From positions 91,608 through 155,607 of the forward strand of contig NZ_FQZF01000012.1 in the NCBI RefSeq assembly GCF_900141905.1: a stretch of 64,000 bases of DNA, written 5' to 3'. Positions 54,430 to 63,798 of this stretch are shown one piece after another (the stretch's first letter is position 1; every line of letters begins with the position of its first letter). Made by a program: the position numbers and the translations under genes. This DNA is from Muricoccus roseus. Lineage in GTDB: Bacteria; Pseudomonadota; Alphaproteobacteria; Acetobacterales; Acetobacteraceae. The notes under the pieces were generated by a model. It was not told the origin of the DNA. It did not search any database and saw only the letters and a list, made by a program, of their open reading frames with translations.

Positions 54430-55267
54430 GAAAAGCCTCGGCCTCCTGGCAGGTCGCGCCCGCCTCGTCGCGCGTCTCCAGCCGGATCACGCCAGCCTCG
54501 TCCCGCCGCCCCAGCAGCGCCAGCCGCCGCCCATCGAAGCAGGGCCGCCGGCCGCGATAGGCGAAGCGCGCCAGCCGCGCGCCCGGCATGCCCCGGCCTG
54601 CGCCCCCGGCGAGGTCGAGCGCATGGCGCGCCAGCAGCGTCGCCTGCAGCGGTCCATGCACGACCAGGCCCGGATAGCCCTCCTCGCGCGTCACATAGGG
54701 GTGGTCGTAATGGATGCGGTGCCCGTTGCCGGTCAGCGCGGAATAGCGGAACAGCATCACGGGGTCCGGCACCAGCGATGCCTCCAGCGCGCCATCCCAG
54801 GCCGGCGCAGCCGGGGCATCTTTCACCGCCGCGCCCTCGGTGCCGCGATAGACGATGTCCTGCTCCTCCTCGAGCAGCACGCCGCCCGGCCCGTGCAGCA
54901 CATGCCCGACCGTGACGAAAACCAGCCGCCCGGAGCCGCCCGCCTTCTCCTTCACCGAGAGGATGGTGCTGACGCGGCGCAGCGCATCCCCGGTCCGCAC
55001 CGGGGCGTGGAAGGTCACGCGCCCGCCCGCCCACATCCGGCGCGGCAGGTCGTGCACCGGCGGAAGGAAGCCGCCGCGGCGCGGATGCCCGTCCGGCCCC
55101 AGCCCGTCGGGCATGCGCCAGTCCTGGAACAGCATCCAGTGCCAAAGCTCCGGCCAGGCCTCGCCCTCCAGGGAGCGCCCGAGCGTGGCGGCCATCCCCT
55201 CCGCCAGGCGCGCATCGGCACGGTCCTCCCGCACCTCATCGCGACCGACATATGCCTCGAATGCCAT
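54422..55267 (-). CDS. MaoC-like/FAS1-type dehydratase (mesaconyl-CoA hydratase-like)
   Basis: This 281-residue protein has two hot-dog halves of the FAS1-like dehydratase/HTD2 type. The C-terminal half includes FRYSALTGNGHRIHYDHPYV (hydratase Asn/His/Asp region) and EEGYPGLVVHGPLQATLLAR. Relatives hydrate mesaconyl-C4-CoA or itaconyl-CoA-like acids. It is the first gene of an overlapping run with two DMT transporters and an MBL hydrolase; the physiological substrate is unknown. Confidence 0.8.
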   Translation of the reverse strand: MAFEAYVGRDEVREDRADARLAEGMAATLGRSLEGEAWPELWHWMLFQDWRMPDGLGPDGHPRRGGFLPPVHDLPRRMWAGGRVTFHAPVRTGDALRRVSTILSVKEKAGGSGRLVFVTVGHVLHGPGGVLLEEEQDIVYRGTEGAAVKDAPAAPAWDGALEASLVPDPVMLFRYSALTGNGHRIHYDHPYVTREEGYPGLVVHGPLQATLLARHALDLAGGAGRGMPGARLARFAYRGRRPCFDGRRLALLGRRDEAGVIRLETRDEAGATCQEAEAFLV

Positions 55268-55391
55268 CTCTTCCCCCCTCGCGCGGCCGCCTGCACGTCC
55301 TGCGGGGGCAGCTTAGCCCCAACCCGCGCCCGCGACAGGGCGCCGGGCCGGATTCAGCCATGCGGTCCGGCCATCGTGTTCGCGGCCCGCC

Positions 55392-57038
55392 TCAATCCTC
55401 GCGGATATAGAGCTTGTAGCCCTCGATCTCGCCCTGCTGGCGGTAGTTGCGGAAGGCCTCCGCGAAGAGCGGATGGCGGCTGAAATACTCGATGAAGTCA
55501 AATTCCTTGCCGCACCAGGGAATGCCCACATGCCGCGTCACCAGCACCGCCGAGGGCGGCGCCGCCGCGAAATCCTCGGCCACCGTGCGATAGACGAAGA
55601 ACTCGGCCCGCGACATCTCCCAGGGCTGGCGATACCGCTCCCCGTTCTCGGGGCAGACGCGGTTCACGCCCTGCAGCAGCCACAGGTTCATGAAGCGCAG
55701 CGTGGACTGGCTGTGGGCGTAGTTCAGCGCGGGGTAGATCGGCCAGATATCGGGCGTGAGGACGAGCAGCCGCTCGTTCCATGCATGCTCGCGCAGCCAG
55801 GCGGTCAGCCGCCCGCCCTTGGCGTCCTCGAAGTTGATCTCGCGCAGCGGGGCCTCGCCGCCCCGCACCATCACCAGGAACAGCGCCGCGCTCATCGCCG
55901 CCGCGATCGCGGGCGCCGCGGCCCGCGCGCGGCCGGCCGGCAGGGCACCATCCAGCCACCGCGCCGCCATCACCCCCGCCGTCAGCCCGCCCAGCATGAA
56001 GACCGGCGCCACATGGTAGGTCCAGCCCTTGTGCTGCACCCAGGCCGAGAGGAACGCCCCCGCCATCGCCGCCCAGAGCGCGAGGACCAGCGGTCCGAAG
56101 CGCAGCATCAGGCAAAGCGAGGAGACCATCGCCAGCAGCAGCGTCGCCGGGCCCATCTGGTCCGTCAGCAAGGTGCTGAAGGCCGAAAGCCCGCCAAGAT
56201 CGACGTAATAATCCCAGACCAGCGGCACGACATGGCCGAAGAAATCCGGGAAGAAGAGGGGAATGGAGGCTAGATAGAGCAGCCAGATCGCCGCCATGGT
56301 CCAGGGCACGGGGTCCTTCAGCCCCGCCGCCGCGCGCCGCCAGGCGCCACGCGCGAAGCCGCCCAGGGCCAGAGGCCGCAGCAGCACCGCGGCCTCCACC
56401 AGCAGCGGCACGCCGAGGAAATGCGGCTTCAGCGCGAAGCCGAGCGCGGCCAGCAGCGTGACCCCGAAGGTCATCCCGCGCGAGGTGGGCAGCTCGAGCA
56501 TCCGCCGCGCGGCCAGCACGGCATAGGGGATGGCCACCGTCGCCATCAGCACCTCGCGCTGGCCGAAATCATAGCCCGGCAGAACCAGGACCAGCGGCAC
56601 CAGCGCCGCCAGCGCCGCCGTCTCGACCGGCCCCTCGGCCATGCCGTCCCGCAGGCGCAGGGAAAGCCACCAGCACAGCCCCGCAAGGGCCACCAGGCAG
56701 AACAGCAGCGCGTTCACCCCGTCCAGCGGGGTGAATTCCGCCAGATAGCCGGGGATGAGGTTGAGGACGAAGATCAGCGGCGGGTTGACGTCGATCAGCT
56801 GCGAATACAGCCGTTCCCCCGCGATCCAGCGCTCCGTGAAGTTCAGCACCGCCGCCACGTCGTGGTTCAGCGGGGGAGAGAGCACGGTCAGCAGGAACAG
56901 GGCTGCCGGCAGCAACGCCGCCGCCCGCCAGAAGCGCGCGCGCCATCCCGGCCTGAGCAGCGTGCCCAGCGGCGCCCGCCCAGCGGCGGACAGCCCCGCC
57001 GGCTCGGCCGCGGGAGAGGGAGGAAGGGAAGCGTTCAT
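55392..57038 (-). CDS. Integral membrane GT-C fold glycosyltransferase (GT39/ArnT-like)
   Basis: This 548-residue membrane protein has about 12 hydrophobic segments. The first outside loop reads LSPPLNHDVAAVLNFTERWI, with the acidic residue expected for GT-C enzymes using lipid-phosphate sugars. Also seen: YSQLIDVNPPLIFVLNLIPG and VWDYYVDLGGLSAFSTLL. The C-terminal soluble part (about 440-548) is periplasmic by analogy. The start is MNASLPPSPAAEPAGL with GGAAGG upstream. It diverges from the methyltransferase/GT2 run across 292 bases. Confidence 0.72.
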   Translation of the reverse strand: MNASLPPSPAAEPAGLSAAGRAPLGTLLRPGWRARFWRAAALLPAALFLLTVLSPPLNHDVAAVLNFTERWIAGERLYSQLIDVNPPLIFVLNLIPGYLAEFTPLDGVNALLFCLVALAGLCWWLSLRLRDGMAEGPVETAALAALVPLVLVLPGYDFGQREVLMATVAIPYAVLAARRMLELPTSRGMTFGVTLLAALGFALKPHFLGVPLLVEAAVLLRPLALGGFARGAWRRAAAGLKDPVPWTMAAIWLLYLASIPLFFPDFFGHVVPLVWDYYVDLGGLSAFSTLLTDQMGPATLLLAMVSSLCLMLRFGPLVLALWAAMAGAFLSAWVQHKGWTYHVAPVFMLGGLTAGVMAARWLDGALPAGRARAAAPAIAAAMSAALFLVMVRGGEAPLREINFEDAKGGRLTAWLREHAWNERLLVLTPDIWPIYPALNYAHSQSTLRFMNLWLLQGVNRVCPENGERYRQPWEMSRAEFFVYRTVAEDFAAAPPSAVLVTRHVGIPWCGKEFDFIEYFSRHPLFAEAFRNYRQQGEIEGYKLYIRED

Positions 57039-57330
57039 GCGTGGCGTTTCTGCGGTCGCATCCTGGGTGGCGCGGCCCGTCCGCGCAATCCTTGGCCCGG
57101 CCAGGGGCTCAACCGGGGGCCACAGCCGAGGCCCCCAGCCGAGGCCCGGCCCTGGCTTGAACACCATTCTAGCCCCCGATTGAGGCGTCCCCTTGGCGGA
57201 GCTGCCTTGTCCCTGCCGCAGCCCCCTGCCAGAAGCGAGGCGCCGACAAGCCGACCCGCCCCGTGCTAGTCCCGGCCCCGGACCCGGCGGAACGGCCCGG
57301 GCCCGCCACCGACTCCGCCCAGAGCCCGCC

Positions 57331-58056
57331 TTGGAAGACGCCGAATACAGCCTGATGGACGCCGCCGAGGAAGGCATGTGGTGGTACCGCGCCATCCATG
57401 CCCGGCTCCTCGCCGCGATCGAAGCCCGGCCCGGCCTCCCGGCCCTGCCGCTGCTCGATGCCGGCTGCGGCACGGGCGGCTTCCTCGCGCGCCTGGCCCA
57501 TTCCTCGCCCCGCCCGGCCCTGGGGCTGGACTACAACCCCCGCGCCGCCGCCCGGGCCGCCGCCAAGTCCGGCCAGCCCACCACCGCCGGCACCATCAAC
57601 GCCCTGCCCTTCCCCGATGCCGCCTTCGGCGCCGCGGTCTCCGTGGATGTCCTCTGCCATGCGGCCGTGGACCAGGATGCCGCCCTGGCCGAGCTGCGGC
57701 GCGTGATCGCCCCCGGCGGCACCCTCGTCCTGAACCTGCCGGCCTTCGCCTGGATGTTCTCGGCCCATGACGTGCGGGTGCACAACGCCCGCCGCTACAC
57801 GGCCGCCGGCGCCACCTCCCTCCTCCGCGCCGCCGGCTTCGCCGATATCTCGGCCCGGTACTGGAACGGATTCCTCCTTCCCCTCATGATCCTCCAGCGC
57901 AAGGTCCTGGCCCGGCGCGAGGACCATGCGAGCGATGTGGGGGACTTCCCGCCCTGGCTCGACAACCTCCTGCACGGCGTCACCGAGATCGAGCGCCGGG
58001 CCCGCCTTCCCCTTCCCGCCGGCGGCTCCGTGCTGCTGGTCGCGACCAGACCCTAG
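57331..58056 (+). CDS. Class I SAM-dependent methyltransferase
   Basis: This 241-residue methyltransferase has the SAM motif I LLDAGCGTGGFLARLAH, motif II acidic residue in GLDYNPRAA, NALPFPDAAFGAAVSVDVLC, and a post-motif LRRVIAPGGTLVLNLPAF. It resembles methyltransferases beside sugar or lipid glycosyltransferases. A TTG (EDAEYSLMDAAEEG) is taken as start; an in-frame ATG lies at 57355. It precedes the GT2 gene by 13 bases. Confidence 0.8.
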   Translation: MEDAEYSLMDAAEEGMWWYRAIHARLLAAIEARPGLPALPLLDAGCGTGGFLARLAHSSPRPALGLDYNPRAAARAAAKSGQPTTAGTINALPFPDAAFGAAVSVDVLCHAAVDQDAALAELRRVIAPGGTLVLNLPAFAWMFSAHDVRVHNARRYTAAGATSLLRAAGFADISARYWNGFLLPLMILQRKVLARREDHASDVGDFPPWLDNLLHGVTEIERRARLPLPAGGSVLLVATRP

Positions 58057-58069
58057 AGGACCCCGCCCT

Positions 58070-59062
58070 ATGCGCCCCGAGACCGCCCCGGCGCCCGCGA
58101 CGGAAACCGTCGGCCTCTCCATCGTCGTGCCCGTCTATCGCGGCGCGGCCACCGTCGGCACGCTCGTCGCCGCCCTCTCGGCGCTCAAGCCCGCCGGCGG
58201 CATCGAGATCGTGCTGGTGAACGACGGCTCCCCCGACAATTCCGGGGAAGTCTGCCGCCGGCTGGCCGCCGAGGCCACGGTGCCGCTGACCTATGTCGAG
58301 CACGCCCGCAACTTCGGCGAGCACAACGCGGTCATGTCCGGCCTCCGCGTCGCCCGCGGCAGCTACGTCATCACCATGGATGACGACCTGCAGAACCCGC
58401 CGGAAGAGGTGCTGAAGCTCTACGACCATGCGCGGCTCGGCGGGTTCGACGTCGTCTACACGCGCTACGCCGTGAAGGAGCATGAGGGCTGGCGCAACCT
58501 GGGCAGCCGCTTCGCCAACGGGGTGGCGGACCTGCTGATCGACAAGCCGCGCGGGCTCTACCTCTCCTCCTTCCGCTGCATGTCGGCCCTCGTGGTGCGC
58601 GAGATCACCCGCTACGCCGGGCCCTATCCCTATATCGACGGCCTGATCATGCAGGTCACGCAGCGCATCGACTCCATCGAGGTGCTCCACCTCAAGCGGG
58701 TGGAGGGCCGCAGCAACTACACGCTGCGCCGCCTGGTCCGCCTCTGGCTGAACCTCGCCACCAACTTCTCGCTCCTGCCCGTGCGCCTGGCCGTCTTCGC
58801 CGGCGTGGCCATGGGCGTGCTCGGCGTCTTCGCCGCCCTCTTCGTCATCATCGAGGCAATGACCGGCGAGACCCCCTCCGGCTGGGCCTCCACCATGACC
58901 GTCACGCTCCTCATCTCCGGCGTGCAGTTCCTCATCCTCGGCGTGCTCGGCGAATATGTCGGCCGCGCCTTCCTCTCAGCCAACGGCACGCCCCAGGGCG
59001 TGGTGCGCGAGATCATCCAGGCCCGCCCCGTGGCCGAGACGCGTATCGAGGATGCGGCATGA
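58070..59062 (+). CDS. Family 2 glycosyltransferase with two C-terminal membrane segments (polyprenyl-phosphate type)
   Basis: This 330-residue GT2 enzyme of the DPM1/GtrB/ArnC kind has LSIVVPVYRGAATVGTLV, IVLVNDGSPDNSGEVC, the metal-site VITMDDDLQNPPEEVLKLYD, and HLKRVEGRSNYTLRRLVRLW. Two C-terminal hydrophobic hairpins (about 240-310) anchor it. It would make polyprenyl-phosphate sugar at the inner face of the membrane. It overlaps the small flippase-like gene by four bases. Confidence 0.88.
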   Translation: MRPETAPAPATETVGLSIVVPVYRGAATVGTLVAALSALKPAGGIEIVLVNDGSPDNSGEVCRRLAAEATVPLTYVEHARNFGEHNAVMSGLRVARGSYVITMDDDLQNPPEEVLKLYDHARLGGFDVVYTRYAVKEHEGWRNLGSRFANGVADLLIDKPRGLYLSSFRCMSALVVREITRYAGPYPYIDGLIMQVTQRIDSIEVLHLKRVEGRSNYTLRRLVRLWLNLATNFSLLPVRLAVFAGVAMGVLGVFAALFVIIEAMTGETPSGWASTMTVTLLISGVQFLILGVLGEYVGRAFLSANGTPQGVVREIIQARPVAETRIEDAA

Positions 59063-59394
59063 CCGCCTACTGGCTCACCCTGACGGCCGCCATCATCACC
59101 TCGATGGTCGGCCAGATCCTCCTGAAGTCCGGCGCGACGGGCGAAGGCGGCTTCCTCGCCCAGCTCTTCCGTCCGCACACCATCATCGGCCTCGGCCTCT
59201 ATGGCGGGGCGGCGCTGCTCTACATCGTGGCGCTGCGGAAGATCCCGATGTCGGTCGCCCTTCCCTTCACCGCCGTCTCCTACGTGGTCGCCGTCCTCAT
59301 CGGCCATTTCTTCTTCGGCGAGGGGCTGGGCACGCAGAAGATCGTCGCCATCGCGCTGATCAGCCTCGGCGTGGTGGTGCTCGCCGGCGCATGA
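59059..59394 (+). CDS. Small four-helix flippase-like protein (ArnE/SMR type)
   Basis: This 111-residue protein has four membrane segments and the SMR/ArnE pattern: YWLTLTAAIITSMVGQILLK, IVALRKIPMSVALPFTAVSY, and a final helix IVAIALISLGVVVLAGA. Proteins of this size next to GT2 enzymes flip lipid-phosphate sugars, as ArnE/ArnF do. ATGA overlaps link it with the genes on both sides. Confidence 0.8.
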   Translation: MTAYWLTLTAAIITSMVGQILLKSGATGEGGFLAQLFRPHTIIGLGLYGGAALLYIVALRKIPMSVALPFTAVSYVVAVLIGHFFFGEGLGTQKIVAIALISLGVVVLAGA

Positions 59395-59792
59395 GGGCCG
59401 CGGCGGCCCTGCTGCCGCTCCTCCTCGCCGCCTGCACGGCCCCTCCGTCCTGCCCCGCCGGCACGGCCCCGGCCGTGGTCGCGGAGCTGGCCTTCGGCCG
59501 CAACGCGGATGGCGTGCTGCGCGTGGGCGAGGCCGACTGGTCCGCCTTCCTTGCGGAGGAGGCCACGCCGCGCTTCCCGGACGGCCTCTCCTCCCTCGAT
59601 GCCCAGGGCCAGTGGCGCGCCCCGGACGGGCGGATCGCCCGGGAGCCCGCGAAGCTCCTCTGGCTGGTCCTGCCCGGCGCGACGCTGGAGGAGGCATCCC
59701 GCCGCACCGAGCCGCTGGCGGCCGCGTACAAGGCGCGCTTCGGCCAGGAGAGCGTGCTCCGAAGCCTCCGTTCCGGCTGTGCCGGCTTCTGA
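59391..59792 (+). CDS. DUF3574 lipoprotein
   Basis: This 133-residue protein has a lipoprotein signal (LLPLLLAACTAPP, lipobox cysteine at about 15) and a DUF3574-like domain: AELAFGRNADGVLRVGEADW, SAFLAEEATPRFPDGLS and YKARFGQESVLRSL. The function is unknown. It overlaps the flippase-like gene by four bases, so it is expressed with the glycosylation module. Confidence 0.76.
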   Translation: MRAAAALLPLLLAACTAPPSCPAGTAPAVVAELAFGRNADGVLRVGEADWSAFLAEEATPRFPDGLSSLDAQGQWRAPDGRIAREPAKLLWLVLPGATLEEASRRTEPLAAAYKARFGQESVLRSLRSGCAGF

Positions 59793-59827
59793 ACCGGCCG
59801 GGTGGGGGACGAGCGGGGGACGGGCGG

Positions 59828-61711
59828 CTAAGCCACCCGCCTCGCCGGCGCCGCCAGCCGCCCGAGCACCCAGGCCAGCGCCATCGCGGCCAGCGCCAGG
59901 GCCAGCCGGCCCGGCGCCGGGATCACGGGCACGAAGGCCGCCGCCAGCCCGGCCCCGCCGAGCAGCACCCGGGCAACCGGACCGATCGGCGCGAGGAAAT
60001 ACCCAGCATAGGAGGCCGTGATCGCGACCAGCGCCGCCACTTGGATGCCGGCCGCGAGCAGGATCTCCAGCAAGCTGCCCCGCATCATGATCCCGGGGTC
60101 GTAGATGAAGGCGAAGCCCACGGTGAAGCCTGCGATGCCGAAGCGCGTGGCGTGCAGGCTGGTGATGGTCGGCTTGGCCCCCGCGATGGAAGCCGCCGCG
60201 AAGGCGGCCGCCGCCACCGGGGGCGACACGTCGGCCAGGACCGCGAAGTAGAACAGGAACAGATGGGCCGGCAGCAGGTCCACGCCCATGGCGACCAGCT
60301 GCGGCACGCCGATGGCCGCGGCGATGATGTAGGAGGGCGTGGTCGGCAGCCCCATCCCCAGCACCAGCACCGTGATCGCCAGCAGGATCATCAGCAGCGG
60401 CAGCGACCCGCCGGCCAGGTCCTTGATGATGCCGCCGAAGGCCACGACCATGCCCGTGGCGGTGAGCGCCGATACCACGATCCCTGCCCCGGCGATCGCC
60501 ACCGCCAGCGGCGCCATGGTCAGCCCCGCATTCAGCAGGCTTTCGAAGATCGCGCGCGGCGTCATCCGCGTCCGCCGCCGCAGCATCGCGACCACGATCA
60601 TCGCGAGGGTCGCGCAGAAGGCCGCGTAGTTCCCGGACCAGCGCTGCATCATCAGGTAGACGAGCACGCCCATGGGGATGACGAGATGCGCATCCGCCAG
60701 CACCTCCCGCCAGGGCGGGATCTCGGCGCGCGGCATGGGCGCCATGCCCGCGCGCTTCGCCTCGAAATGCACGGCGGAGAGGATGGCGAAATAGTACAGC
60801 ACGGCACCCATCGCGGCCGCGACGACGATCTCGCCATAGGCGATGTTGGTGATCTCGGCCATGACGAAGGCCGCCGCGCCCATCACGGGCGGCATGATGG
60901 CGCCGCCCACGCTCGCCGCGCTCTCGATCCCGCCCGCGACGGCGGGCCGGTAGCCGATGCGCTTCATCAGCGGGATCGTCATTGCCCCTGTCGTGATGAC
61001 GTTGGAGACGGAGGAGCCGCTCATCGTGCCGAACAGGCCGGAGGTGATGACCGCCACCTTCGCCGGCCCACCCGTGAACCGCCCCGCCGCCGCCGCGCCG
61101 AGATTGCTGAACAGCCGGCCCGTGCCGCTGCCTGCCATGAAGGCGCCGAAGATGATGAACACCGCGATGGTCGTCGCCACGATCCCGGTCAGCGGCCCGT
61201 AGACGCCGCCCGCCGTGGGCACGAGCCAGGAGGCCTCGAGGATCTCGGCCACGGAGAAGGGCCGCGTGTTCAGCACCCCCGGCAGGAAGTGGCCGAAGGC
61301 CATGTAGGCGATGCTGATGATCACCATCCAGGCCAAACCCGGCTCCACTGCGCGCCGCGTGGCCTCCAGCAGCGTGACGATGGCCAGCACGGCCATGGCC
61401 GACATCACTGGGGTGAAGTCGTCCACATACTCCATGCGGTCCGACACCGCGCCGGCATTCACCCAGACCCAGAGATGCGGCGCGGCGGCGGCGAGGAACC
61501 AGGCCCAGTCCAGGGGGCTCGGCCGGTCCTTCGGGCTTTCGGCCCGTGCCGGCCAGAGCAGGAAGATCGGCGGCACGAAGGCCAGCAGGTGGAAGGCCCG
61601 CATGGCGATCGGCTCGGGAAAGCCGAAGCCGCCGAAATACAAATGGGCGGCCGCCGCAAGCGCCAGCCACCCCGACAGAACCGGGCCGAGCGGCCCCTTC
61701 AATGCGCGCAA
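59828..61711 (-). CDS. TRAP transporter fused permease, TAXI type
   Basis: This 627-residue membrane protein has about 18 hydrophobic segments. It is the fused DctQ/DctM-like permease of TAXI-TRAP systems: SNLGAAAAGRFTGGPAKVAV, TSGLFGTMSGSSVSNVITTG, GGIESAASVGGAIMPPVMGA and GLPTTPSYIIAAAIGVPQLV. The substrate is probably an organic anion. The start is TTG (RALKGPLGPVL), 10 bases after the binding-protein stop; a later ATG would lose the first membrane segment. Confidence 0.88.
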   Translation of the reverse strand: MRALKGPLGPVLSGWLALAAAAHLYFGGFGFPEPIAMRAFHLLAFVPPIFLLWPARAESPKDRPSPLDWAWFLAAAAPHLWVWVNAGAVSDRMEYVDDFTPVMSAMAVLAIVTLLEATRRAVEPGLAWMVIISIAYMAFGHFLPGVLNTRPFSVAEILEASWLVPTAGGVYGPLTGIVATTIAVFIIFGAFMAGSGTGRLFSNLGAAAAGRFTGGPAKVAVITSGLFGTMSGSSVSNVITTGAMTIPLMKRIGYRPAVAGGIESAASVGGAIMPPVMGAAAFVMAEITNIAYGEIVVAAAMGAVLYYFAILSAVHFEAKRAGMAPMPRAEIPPWREVLADAHLVIPMGVLVYLMMQRWSGNYAAFCATLAMIVVAMLRRRTRMTPRAIFESLLNAGLTMAPLAVAIAGAGIVVSALTATGMVVAFGGIIKDLAGGSLPLLMILLAITVLVLGMGLPTTPSYIIAAAIGVPQLVAMGVDLLPAHLFLFYFAVLADVSPPVAAAAFAAASIAGAKPTITSLHATRFGIAGFTVGFAFIYDPGIMMRGSLLEILLAAGIQVAALVAITASYAGYFLAPIGPVARVLLGGAGLAAAFVPVIPAPGRLALALAAMALAWVLGRLAAPARRVA

Positions 61712-61721
61712 GGGATGCGGC

Positions 61722-62705
61722 TCAGCCCGGCATCACGCCGGCTTCACGATAGGCCTTGGCCGCGCCGGCATGCAGCGGCGCGCCCTCATACTTCCAGGCC
61801 ACCGCCGGGTCATAGGCCGCCATGGAGGCATGGATCTGCGTCAGCCGCGCGCCCTTGGCCGCGATCAGCACCTTGGTCAGCTTGTAGGCCACCTCCTCCG
61901 GCACGCTCTCATGCACCACGATCACGCTGTCCATCGTGGTCACGGGCAGGTCGGCGGTCTGCAGCGCCGGATAGGTCGCGGCCGGCAGGATGCCCTGGTT
62001 GTAGGCATAGGCATTGATCAGGTGCTTGCGGATGTCGTCCGGGAAGGCCACCAGCCGCGCCGTGCGCCGGCCCTGCCCGATCTCGGTCAGGATCGCGGCG
62101 GGCTTGGCGAGGGCGCAGTACATGTAGTCCACCTGCCCATCCGCGAAGGCGGCGGCGATGTCGTTGTAGGAGCCGTTGAGATAGGTGCCGCCCTCCGCCC
62201 GGATCTTCTCCGGCGAGGTGCCGATGAACTTCATGATGCGCTGCAGCGTCATCTCATCCGTCGAGGAACGCTGCGGCGTGCCGATCCGCAGCCCGCGCTG
62301 CGTCAGGATGGCGCGCATGTCCTCCAGCGGCTTGTCGGCGGCGCGGAGGAAGTTGTGCTCGGTCGGCGAATAGCCGGTGCCGAGGGTGCGGATCTTGTCG
62401 TGCTTGGCGCGATACGGCTCCTCGCCCCGCACCGCCGCGGCGGTGAAGGCGTCGATTCCCCAGCCCATCTGGGACTGGCCATTGTTGATGCGCGTCGGGT
62501 TCGCCAGCCCGCCGCCGGGCACCACGCGGATCTGCAGGTCCGCCTCGTCCTTCGCCAAGGCGGCGACGCCCGCCCCCATCGTGTACCAGCCGCCGCCGAG
62601 GGAGCCGGCGACGAACTCAAAGGTCTGCTGCGCGCTCGCCATGCGGATGAAGGGCATCGCCAGGGCGCCGCCGAGCAGGAGGCGGCGGGGAAGGATCGGG
62701 AGCAT
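61722..62705 (-). CDS. TAXI-family TRAP transporter solute-binding protein
   Basis: This 327-residue periplasmic receptor has a signal peptide (LPRRLLLGGALAMPFIRMASA) and the TAXI fold: FVAGSLGGGWYTMGAGVAAL, VVPGGGLANPTRINNGQSQM and VTTMDSVIVVHESVPEEVAY. GGAGG lies 9 bases before ATG. It is cotranscribed with the permease downstream; the ligand is not predictable (glutamate and other dicarboxylates are known in the family). Confidence 0.9.
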   Translation of the reverse strand: MLPILPRRLLLGGALAMPFIRMASAQQTFEFVAGSLGGGWYTMGAGVAALAKDEADLQIRVVPGGGLANPTRINNGQSQMGWGIDAFTAAAVRGEEPYRAKHDKIRTLGTGYSPTEHNFLRAADKPLEDMRAILTQRGLRIGTPQRSSTDEMTLQRIMKFIGTSPEKIRAEGGTYLNGSYNDIAAAFADGQVDYMYCALAKPAAILTEIGQGRRTARLVAFPDDIRKHLINAYAYNQGILPAATYPALQTADLPVTTMDSVIVVHESVPEEVAYKLTKVLIAAKGARLTQIHASMAAYDPAVAWKYEGAPLHAGAAKAYREAGVMPG

Positions 62706-62819
62706 CGGGAAGCCTCCAGGGGCAGCGTGTAGCGGGCGCGCATCTTGAGCGTTCCCGTGCCGGGCCTGCAATGCCCGTGCCGCTCCCGGCGCCCTGGAGG
62801 CCCCCTCAGCAGGCCCCGC

Positions 62820-63668
62820 TCAGCAGGACTGGGCCATGAACACGCGGGAGGGCGTGACGAACTCCTCCTGCGCCGCGACGGTCAGGATCTCGCGGGACTT
62901 CTCCTCCGCCGTGCGCCGCAGCAGCCCGTAAATGGAGGAAGTGGCCGCCGAGAGCGCCAGCCGGGAATCATCCCAGCGCAGCCGGTGGAACAGGAACAGC
63001 GCCGCCATCGCGTCGCCCGCCCCGTTCACCGAGATCGGCAGCTTCGGCGTCCGCACCCGCCAGAACCGCCCCTCTTCTCCGGCGAGGAGATCGACGGAAT
63101 CCTCCGGCGTGTCCTCCACCTGAAGGCTCGTCACCAGCACGGTGCGCGGCCCCTTCGCCTGCAACGCCGCCACGGCCGCCTTGGCATCCTCCAGTGAGAC
63201 CACCTGCCGTCCCGTCAGCCATTCCAGCTCGAACTGGTTCGGCGTCACGATCGCGGCCAGCGGCACGGCCCGGTCCCGCATGAACTCCGGGATGCCCGGC
63301 CGCACGAAGATCCCGCGCCCCACATCCCCGATCACCGGGTCACAGCACCAGATCGCCGCGGGATTGGCGGCGCGCACCCTGGCCACCGCGCCGAGGATCG
63401 CCTCGCCGATCGCGGCATCGCCCATATAGCCGGAGAGCACGGCATCGCAGCGCGGCAGCGCGCCGCGCTCCTCGATCCCCTGCACCAGGTCGCCGATCAG
63501 CTCCGCCCCGAAGACCTGCCCGCGCCAGGCGCCGTAGCCCGTGTGGTTGGAAAACTGCACGGTGTTGACCGCCCAGACCTCCGCCCCCAGCCGCTGCAGC
63601 GGAAAGACGGCGCTGGCATTGCCCACATGGCCATAGGCCACCCAGGACTGGATCGAGAGGATGTTCAT
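62820..63668 (-). CDS. pdxY: Pyridoxal kinase
   Basis: This vitamin B6 salvage kinase phosphorylates pyridoxal. The 282-residue protein has NILSIQSWVAYGHVGNASAV, FPLQRLGAEVWAVNTVQFSN, IWCCDPVIGDVG, LTGRQVVSLEDAKAAV, and SVNGAGDAMAALFLFH with the catalytic aspartate. This fits PdxY rather than PdxK or ThiD. A short upstream ATG (63695) is less likely. Beyond it a 332-base stretch to the window end holds only the repeat copy at 63799. Confidence 0.92.
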   Translation of the reverse strand: MNILSIQSWVAYGHVGNASAVFPLQRLGAEVWAVNTVQFSNHTGYGAWRGQVFGAELIGDLVQGIEERGALPRCDAVLSGYMGDAAIGEAILGAVARVRAANPAAIWCCDPVIGDVGRGIFVRPGIPEFMRDRAVPLAAIVTPNQFELEWLTGRQVVSLEDAKAAVAALQAKGPRTVLVTSLQVEDTPEDSVDLLAGEEGRFWRVRTPKLPISVNGAGDAMAALFLFHRLRWDDSRLALSAATSSIYGLLRRTAEEKSREILTVAAQEEFVTPSRVFMAQSC

Positions 63669-63798
63669 CGCACCACCCACCCCGCGCGGGATCACGACTC
63701 GCCCGCCCGCCCGCGGGGCGACGAGGGGCGACCTTCCCTAGACCCCGGGGCCGGGGGCTGTCACGCCGTGGCCTCGGAGCGATACCGGCGGGCTTCGA

